This document shows positions 24,101 through 34,300 of a DNA stretch of 64,000 nucleotides, in pieces. The DNA comes from Catonia carolina (Eukaryota > Arthropoda > Insecta > Hemiptera > Achilidae): NCBI GenBank assembly GCA_035578175.1, contig JAQMRL010000014.1, forward strand, positions 14,583,774 through 14,647,773, given 5' to 3'. The first letter of the stretch is position 1. Every line of letters starts with the position of its first letter. The translations under genes were made by a program, and so were the position numbers. Under the pieces are notes generated by a model. It ran no database searches. It was not told where the DNA came from and saw only the letters and a list, made by a program, of their open reading frames with translations.

Positions 24101-27100
24101 AGGAGGTTGTTTTCTCGTAAAAGAATTGTTTTTTTAAGTGCGACTTTAATATACATTTTAGTGCAAAAATGCATAAAGATCTACAATTATTTCATTCATT
24201 TTTCTCTACAGAGGCTTGGTTAGCGTTAAAGAGTGATTTTCAGTATTATTAAACCAAACTAAGGTTGATTTTCATTTTGCGTCTTTCACTCATGATTTAA
24301 ATTAGGTTATGTTTTTTATTTATTTCTAATGATAGGCTATATTGTTCATTATTTGCATTGGCCAGAGAAAGTTGTGTGAGTTTTTCACACCAGAATTTTA
24401 AATAAATTTTTTTAGACAAATTCCTTGCCCATTACAAGCGGGTGGTGTTAAAATTTTTGGTAGTTCCAGGAACAAAAAATAGTTCTGTTTCTTATCACAT
24501 GGTCAACTAATCATATGATTGAAGCATTTAAGAACAAAAGAGGGGTAGAGGTGTAAAAGACACTAGTCAGTTATCTCCTTTGAGAGTAATAAATTTCTTT
24601 TTGCTAGTAGACTCTTTAGTGAATGAATTAAAGGTGTCATTTGTAGTAGATGCTTTTCAAAGGGGTGAGCATGCTGATAAGCATACTTTTCCACTCAGTG
24701 AAAATGGCAATGGTAACCACCTTACTCCTCATTTTATTTAGTAAAGCCTCTATTTAGTAGCCTCTAGTTCAAACCAGTAGTCATGGGATGGCACAGTAAA
24801 ATAGGTGAGCTAGCACACCCCGCTTTGCACACTTGTGTGAACGGCACAGAGCGTGCGGTACAATTGAACGATGAGACGGGGTGAACAGTGGGAGTGAGCT
24901 AGTAGATTCTAATACGTACAGCACTGAGCTGAGCTATGTGAATAAACAGACAGGGAGCCGAGCCGAGGGTGACTTTCGCTCACTCCTTCGCACACAGCAC
25001 GTTGTGTTTGCGCGTGCGTCAACCTGAACGTTCATGCATCCCTTTCCACAAACAAATTTTTATCGTGTGTCTATCTTTGTTTCGTACGCACGTGGTAAAA
25101 TTGTTATAGTACATTACAATGGTATTTTACAACCACTTGTCTCAGGGTTGTTGTAATATAGTATGAAAGAATAATGACCCCCTCTTTGCACCCTTACAAA
25201 CAGAGGCAGAGTTTGATATGATATGTATACTTTTCATGGAGCGTTTAGGTAGCTCTTGCTATGATGCGACTAGAGAAAAGTGGTTTAGTTGTGGAGGGGA
25301 TGTACAAGTCAGTTGTGTGCGGAGAGCATGCTGTGTGGGGAGAAACACTCGTGTGCTGGTCATTCAAAATAAAAGAGGTGGTAGCTCACCGCTCAGTTAC
25401 AAGAGCAGCTCTTTTGTGCGACTTGCTCATGAGCTTCACATCACTACAAACCAGCCGTTTGGCTGATGATGTAAACAACAACGTTTAATGTTAGAATAAT
25501 AATTTAGTTCAAAAAATTACATTTTATATTTGTTCTATTGACAGGAGAGCGAAATTGTTCAGATATGACACACATGAGAACCCTCCAGAGTGGAAAGAAA
25601 GAGGGACAGGTGATGTGAAACTGTTACGCCATAAAGAAACCAATGCGGTCAGAGTTTTAATGCGTAGAGACAAAACGCTCAAGATATGTGCCAATCATTT
25701 TGGTATGTTTCACCTAGATTTATCTCACCCATACTTATAATTTATTAGCTAAATAACAAAAACCTTTAAATTTTTATTGGTTAACCCTTACTATCCTGGA
25801 AGTCAGAAATCAGGCATGCGTCATCACCTTTCTTTAAACTCAATTTTCTCCGCAACTATTCATTAGTTTGTATCAGGTTTAGTTTTATTGGATAGAGAAT
25901 TTTCTCCTCTGATTTGATGTATCTTGCATAATTGTAAAAAAGAAAATTGACGACGTGGTGTTATGCGAATGAAAGAGATTTTTTTGTGATGAGCCAGTAC
26001 TAAGATTTGAGCGTTTTCGTCCATAACTTTTCAACAAAAAAAAGTATTTGTTTGAAAATGGCATCATCTGTTAGCTTTAAATGTTTTACGGTCGAAATCA
26101 ATAAATTAGAAGTGCCAGCAACAAATTTTATGACTTTAAATCCAATCAAAGAAGTTTAACATTACCTGTCTCACCTATCCCTCGGTTAAACCTTACAATT
26201 ACCGTCAAAATAAACGATAACATATTTTGATTTATGCTATCATGTTTAGAAAAGGATAATACACAAAACAACATGCAGAAAAGAGATAGAAACTTTCATA
26301 GAAGAGGAGTAAATAAAAATTGAAAAGAGACGACATTATTTTGTGGCATTTTTTTTCATCCAGCACGTTACTTTGTTGAACAAAAAGTGTGAAAGCTTTT
26401 GAACCAGGTCTATCAATTTTTGCAATATCTAAATGTTATTATTTTTACAATTAATTGCTTTATTTATCTATATTGTAAAACATATTTTTTTGTATTTTTG
26501 AGGGATTTAGTGACACTTTTTTACGTAAATTGATATTTCTAAAAGAAAATATTTATTTTTAGGTTTAATTTTTATTCTGGTCATAAACGAAACTGAAAAA
26601 TTTGGTTGAAATGTGGTTCTAATAACAAATTCTTTATAAATAAATAGTAATTTTTTGAAATTTTTAGGAATGAAACTGAATAAAATAAAAGAGTTTATTA
26701 GGCGTAAAATGACAGTCTGTGTGATCGTTAAAATTACAGTTCTCGTTGGGTTAACCAATATTTACTAAAAAGTTAACCTTTTAACAATTTCAGTGCTTGA
26801 GTTTAAAGTGTTGCTGTTTATAGATTGCTGGCCATTTTTGTATATATTTGAAAAAGTTATAAAAATGAAACCATAAAAACTTTTAAAATTATTTTTAAAT
26901 GGCTGGAAACATCAAATCTAGTTTTAAGAGTATTAGAGTTTTTTAAGATTCCAGCCTTAGCATGCATGTTGTGACAAAAGTGTATGTAATTAAATTTATA
27001 GGAAATTAAAAGATCCACAACTTTTAATTAGTGCATTTTTATCTACAGACCTTAGTTTTGCGTAAAAGAGTGATTTTCTGTTTTTTTAAGCCGAACAGCA

Positions 27101-28265
27101 GGTTGATTTTCATTATGCGTCTCACTCTCACTCTCATGATTAAAATTAGGTTATGTTTATTGAGGTTAGTTTTTTTGTTCATTTCTAATGTTTTATTACT
27201 AAAGTTAGGTTACACTGAAAATTATTTGCATTGGCAAGAGAAAGTTGTGTGAATGTTTCACACCAGATTTTTTCAGTTAAATGAAGTCTGTACAAAAAGT
27301 TCCCGAACTGTTTTGTAGCGCTCCCACGGTTTGTTCCACAGATTCGCGTGAGCTCATTGTGTTCATAGAAACATCTTGAATAAACCTCCATTTTGTAGTT
27401 TATTGATTCTTGTTTAGTTGCAGAGAAACAGTTGTTTTAGTGAAGGTGTGTTCTATGCGTTTGTCAAAGTTAAAAATCTGGGTGTGAAACACTCGCACAA
27501 CTTTCTCTTGCCAATGCAAATAATTAACAATATGTACTAACATTAGAAATAAACAAACCTAATAAACCTAATAACCTCAGTAATAAACATAACCTAATTA
27601 TAATCATGAGTGAAAGACGCAAAATGAAAATCAACCTCAATTTGGCTTAAAAATACGGAAAATCACTCTTTCACGCTAAACTAGAGAAAAATGCTCAAAA
27701 TAAAAGTTGTAGATCTTTTAATTTTCTATAAATTTAATTATATACACTTCTGTTGGAAAATGCGTACTAATGCTGAAATCTTAAAAAATCGATTTTTTAC
27801 ACAATTTCATGGAAAAACTCAGAAAATCGCTAATTACCACTAAACTAAGTGTTATACAAAAAAATGTTCTAAAAAAGAGTTGTAGGATTTTAAAATTGTG
27901 TACAACTTTTATTACATACATTTTTGTTCTAAAATGCATATTAAAGCCACAATCTTAAAAAAAACAACGTTTTTACGAAAAATTGGCCTCCCCAAGGATT
28001 TTAGCAGACATGGTGCTTACCCTATATTGTAGAGCATAAAAAATGTACTAAATGAGGTGATTTTAAAATAAATCGTAGGTGTCGTTTTTTTGAGAAAATT
28101 GCAAAAAAGTGAAAAATGACACGAATAAACTACTACTTCCGGTTGAATGATTTTAATTAATATGTTTGTGTCGGGTCCTCTAGTGGTATCTAACTTAAGT
28201 TTCACGTTTTAAGTTCGTAAGATGTTCCGTTCTTGAGATATTTTGTTCGCACGCACACGCACACG

Positions 28266-28321
<56 letters not shown>

Positions 28322-31300
28322 CACACACACACAGAGAGAGAGAGGGGGGGGGGAGGAGAGAGAGAGAGGAGAGAGAGCAATCGCTAAAAACATGTTTTTT
28401 GGCTTCAGGGGGTCTGAAAATGTGTAGATTTGGAAAACAATACTTTCCTTCCTTTTTATTTATATAGGCAAGAGAAAGTAAAAACCAGTGACTTGTGTAA
28501 ATGATGATCATTCTGAGAGGCCGTTGACATCCAGTGATGACGATAATGATTGCCAAAATACCTTCCTCCAGGCTTTACCGTTAAGTAATCTTACTACATG
28601 CAGCTTCTGAAGTGCCTACGACAAAAAATCAGATGGAAAAAGGCCTTATAGATGGAATAGTAGCCTAGGGGATATACACTACATCTACTTTTATTTCATA
28701 ATAACCAAATCTACTGATTAATGATGATTATTTTTTGTTTTGCAGTGACTCCTTTCATGGAATTGAAACCAAACTGTGGTTCAGACAGAGCTTGGGTTTG
28801 GTCAGTTATTGCAGATTTTGCAGATGAAACTGTGAAACCAGAACTGTTAGCAATCAGATTTGCCAATGCAGATAGTAAGTGTATTAAAATAATAAATAAA
28901 CTTTATTGTCTTGCAATTAAATCTATTCATTACACTCACAATATTAATATAGTTTTTCAATTAACCTTCTAGTAGTGACATCGGTATCACATACTGCGCG
29001 ACTTTTTGTTGCAGTCCCTACAGACGGGACATTTTGTATGCAGGGGGCAGGGGTTGGTATTTCTAGTACCTTCCTAACTAGTTGGAATCTATTGTTTTTA
29101 GTGGGTGTTTAAACTTTTTTGCGTTCACGTCGGTTAATATCGGAAGTCAGCGGTATCACATACCGATATCACTGTTAACGCTCCAGAGTTTTACTCAGTG
29201 CTATTTAACACTTTTTATTCTTACTAGTTTTTCACTTCTATTTTTAAAGTTATTATTAGTTTTTCAGTGTTTAATTCGTTATATATTTTTTAATTTAGTC
29301 AAACTCTCATATTATTTAAAATGGAGCAACCATCTACAAGTAAGTGGAGTGTATCACTTACTCATGATGAGTTCGGTGATTTTGTTGAAAGTGCTCTTGA
29401 TGAAGACATTGACGATAATGAGGAATTTATTGAAGACAGTGATAATGAAGAAGGCTGTATAATCGAATCGGAACATGATACTGAAACAGAGGAGAGTGAG
29501 TGTGATAACTCGGACAGTGACACAGAAATTATGGACTCTGAAGGACGATTTTATTACGGTAAAAACAAGTGTTTCAAGTGGAGAAAAAATCAACCACCAA
29601 CTAATGTGCGTACTCGCCAGCATAATATTATTATGAAGGTCCCACAACTGCGTCCTCGAGCAAGACAACTGGGCAATAAACCAGAACCCCAAAGTGTTTG
29701 GAATTTAATTTTTGACCCAGATATAATCAACCAGCTTGTCATTTTTACAAATAAAAAAATTTTAAGTGCGCGTAAAAATTTCAGTGATGAAAATCGATCC
29801 GATATTAGAGATACGAACGAAATGGAAATTCGGTCATTCTTAGGACTGATTTTATACACAGCCATATTCAAATCTGGAAATGAAAGTGTACATTCCTTGT
29901 TTGCAGTTGATGGCAGTGGGAGAGGCATTTTTCGAGCTACAATGTCAAAACAAAGATTCTTGTTTTTATTGAGTGTCTTGAGATTTGATGACATTGACGA
30001 TCGAGAAGTTAGGATAATCAATAATCATCTAGCACCTATTATTGATATGTTTTCTAAATTTGTTGTCAACTGCCAAGAAATTTACAGTCTGGGTGAATAC
30101 ATGTGCGTCGATGAGATGTTGGTTCCCTTCAGAGGCCGTTCTGCATTTCGAATGTATTTGCCAAAAAAACCCGCCAAGTACGGAATAAAAATACTTTGTC
30201 TAACGGATGCTAGGAACAATTATATGTACAATGCTTACATATATTCCGGTAAAGATTCTGATGGTGAAACTCTCACAGAAGAAGAAAGAAAATTTTTTGA
30301 TTCCGACACAATCTGTACTTCGGCTGGTAAAACCGATAAAAGGTTCAAACCGAAATGTCACTTGTGACAACTGGTTTTCATCTGTTGAACTAGCAGGTGA
30401 ATTGAAAAAAAGAGGTTTGACGTTTCTAGGTACCGTGAAACAAAATAAAAGAGAGATTCCCTCTCAGTTTAAACCTGATGGAAAAAGAGAAGTTGGAAGT
30501 AGCAATTACGGATTTACTGAAGAGATGACAATAATGTCTTATGTACCAAAAAAGGCAAAAGCTGTAATCCTCATTTCAATCATGCATCATGCTGCAGCAA
30601 CCGATCCAACAACAAACAAACCTGAAATGGTGGCGACTTATAATTTAACGAAAGGTGGAGTCGATTCTTTAGATAAAAAATGTTCTATTTACTCGGGAAA
30701 TCGACGAACCAGAAGATGGCCAATGGTCGTGTTTTTTCAAATGTTGAACATAAGCGCCGTAAAGTCTTATATAGTGTTTCACGCGTACAAGGATGTAAAG
30801 CTTATTAGCAGATTAGACTTTATAAAAAACCTAGCAGACTCCTTAGTAATACCTCAAATTCAACGAAGACGTGATACTATTTTAAACCTTTCATACGAAC
30901 TAAGAATGACGATCGGACGTATACTAATTGCAAAAATGGGACAAAAGTGCATAACTCAAGAACCTGTAATCGTTGAAGATCGCCTTGATAAAAAAATAAC
31001 TTGCCGACGATGTCCTCTGAGCCTAAAAAGAAAGACTTTGTATGTTGGTTGTGCTTGTAAAGACGCGATTTGCCTTCAGTGCAGTAAGAAAATTTGCCTT
31101 TCCTGTGTAAATGAAAAACAATTATTTCAATAAATTTTAATATCATTTAAATTATTTATGTTTTTTGTGTATCATTTCAATTATATATGTTTTTTGTGTA
31201 TCAATAGTAATATTACTTTTAAAACAATTCTAAAAACAAATTAACTAAAAATGTGTTCGGTCAATTTAACTTTACGAAAAATAATTAAAAACAGTTAATA

Positions 31301-34300
31301 TCATTAAGGTATCTTTATAAATAGTTCAAAAAATGCTTTGTTTTATTAAACCAAGTAAAAAAATTAAAACGTTCAATTTTTTTTACCCATTTGCGTAGTC
31401 TGTTTATAGCGCGGTATGCGGTACCGCTCTCACTATTAGAGTAACAAATTATGGTCTCACTATTAGAAGGTTAAATATTCGTTTTTATGACATGAAATAC
31501 ATAAAGAACAATGTGCATGGATTGAATGCAAAATTGGTATGACATGAAATACATAAAGAACAATGTGCATGGATTGAATGCAAAATTGGTGGATGAGGTT
31601 TAACCTAGTTGCTAAGAAAGGGGTGCAATCCTCTCTGTACATTGGCCCTGTGGAACGATCGTAAACAATGTCTGGGTTTGTGTTTTTTTTGCTGAACTTT
31701 CACAAACTCCTGTTTTGAAGCTATTTCGTTTTTCCTGTCAAGGTTGCCAAGTTTGTGAGACTACTGTATTTTAAAATAAAATTATATTGTTTGAAGTTAA
31801 TGAATGAAATGAATTTCACTTGTACTTATTAAGTCAGCTGATCAACATTTTATTAATTATAAAAAAAAATCGGGTGAAACACACACAACTTTCTCTTGCC
31901 AATGTAAATAATGAACAATATAACCTAACATTAGTGATAAAACATTAAAAATAAACAAAGAAACTAACCTCAAAAAACATAACCTTTCTTTATTCATGAG
32001 TGAATGATGCAAAATGAAAATCAACCTCAGTTTGGCTTAAAAATACGGAAACTCACTCTTTCATGTTAAACTAGGCTCTGTAGAGAAAAATGCTGTGAAT
32101 AAAAGTTTTGAATCTTTTAATTTCCTATAAATTTGATTATTATTTTTTTGTCGTAAAATGCGTACTAACGCTGAAATCTTAAACTATTTTTTACAGATTT
32201 TCATGAAAAAAAAAACAGAAAATCGCAAATTACCACTAAACTAAGCATTATACAAAAAAATGTTTGAAATTAAAGTTATAGATTTTAAATTCTCTGTAGT
32301 TTTTATTATATACTTTTTTGGGCTTAAATGTATATTTAAGCCGCAATCTTAAAAAAACCATTTTTTTACGAGAAAACAACCTCCCTATGTATGTGCAGAC
32401 ATGGCGCCTACCTGATCTTGTAGGCCATAAAAAAATGTAGTAAAGGAAGCAAATTTTTAAAAAATTTTAGGAGCTATTTTTGAGAAAATCGGAAAAAAGT
32501 GAAAAATGATATGAATTAACTGCTACTTCCGATTGACCAATTTTGATGAAAGTGTTCGTGTCAGGTCCTATAGTAAGTCTTAACTTAAGTTTCAAGTTCG
32601 TACAATGTTCCATTCTTGAGATATTTTGTTCTCACACACACACACACACACACACACCAGACCAATCACTAAAAACAAGTTTTTTTTGGGTTCGGGGGTC
32701 TGAATACGTGTAGATCTGGTGAAAACTCGATTTTGAAAAATTGACATGAAAACAATATTTTTCTCCTATATATTTATAAAGGCAAGAGAAAGTAAATATA
32801 TATGTATAAAATTTTGAAAAAAATTATACTAAACAGCTGATTGGCTGCACATTAATTTTTTGTCTGGTATAATCTTTAAATAAGTTGTTTTTATCATAAG
32901 TGAATGCTTTATTAATTTTCAAAGTAGTGCACTTTTTTTGTAATAATCCACCTGGTGTTTGGCGAACGAATAAGCATTTACTTTATCGCGTTCAGAATGT
33001 TGTCAGTTAAAATACTTGGGACTTTAAGTTTATAGTCATGCACACTTCTTAAATACCGAAAATAATGGATTAGTTGGGCACATTAGCAACTGGAAAAGGA
33101 TTTTAAAAATCTTCTTGACTCTTCACAATAACTCATAACAACAAACACATGTTGTTCTTGCATAAAAGACATTCTACATGAACTATAACTGTGTCATGCC
33201 ACAGCCACTTTGCATGGTGTAATGATCAAGCAGTGTTACCATACATAATCCTGTCAGACGAAAAATTCCCTATTTGAAATATCTTTAAAACCCGTTTAAG
33301 ACGATGTGTCTCATGGGTGGTAGGAATTTATAAAAAGGCTTAATTTAGACTAATGGCAAAAACTGTTTGTGATTTCTGTATCTATTCTTTAAGAGGAATC
33401 GAATGACACTATTTTTGTTTCCAAAATTCCAACTTTGATTTCTTGAGTTACGGTTTTGGGCCATTTCCGGTCGAAACCAGAACTTCAAACCCAATCAGGC
33501 CCATTAATTTTTACTTTCTCTTGCCTATATGAATATTTAGGAAGGAAAGTGTTTTCATGCCAATTTTTTTAAAAATCGAGTTTTCACCGGATCTACACAT
33601 TTTCAGACCCCTGAACCCAAAAACCATCTTTTTAGAGATTGGTCTGTGTGTGTGAGCAGAATATCTCAAGAACTGAACATTGTACAAACTTGAAACTTAA
33701 GTTAGATACTACTACTGGAAAATGTTCGAACATTTTCATCAAAATCTGTCAACCGAAAGTAGTATTTATTCGTGTCATTTTTCACGATTTTCACAAAAAC
33801 TGCTCCTAAGATTTTTTTTAAAAATTACCTCATTTACTAAATTTTTTGTGCTTTACAAGATAGAGTAGGCTTCATGTCTGCTGAAATTCTTGGAGAGGCT
33901 GTTTTCACATTAAAAAATTGTTTTTTAAGATTGCGGCTTTGATATGCATTTTAGAGCAAAAATGTATAATAAAAGTTACATACATATTTAAAATCTTACA
34001 AATTTTAGTTCAAACGGTTTTTTGTATATCGCTTAATTTAGCGATTTTCTGATTTTTTCTCATGAAAGTTGTAAAAAAATCGAATTTTTTATGATTTCAG
34101 CCTTAGTATGCATTTTACGACAAAAGTGTATATAATCAAATTTATAGAAAATTAATAGATCTACAAGTTTTATTTGAAGCATTTTTCTCTACAGAGCCTA
34201 GTTTAGCGTGAAAGAGTGATTTTCCGTATTTTTAAGCCAAACTGAGGTTGATTTTCATTTTGTGTCTTTCACCCATGATTGAAATAAGGTTATGTTTTTT

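Larger units (their letters stand above)
22752..24394 (+). repeat. Family A repeat interrupted by a mariner
   Basis: It starts ACTTTCTCATGCC and ends GCCAGAGAAAGTTGTGTGAG then TTTTTCACACCAGA. The 953-bp mariner at 22843-23795 splits it in the GGATCTGCA/TTTTCAGACCCC block. Removal of that insert and one TA restores the repeat consensus. Confidence 0.85.

Noticed and set aside
29354..30021. Minus-strand ORFs at 29354-29692 and 29590-30021, and the plus ORF 29082-29462
   Set aside because: They are other-frame readings of the piggyBac transposase gene and its 5' UTR and show no family motif.
31486..31589. CRISPR-like or satellite array
   Set aside because: Only two direct 52-bp units without spacers; a simple tandem duplication explains it. 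No CRISPR array or satellite was found anywhere.
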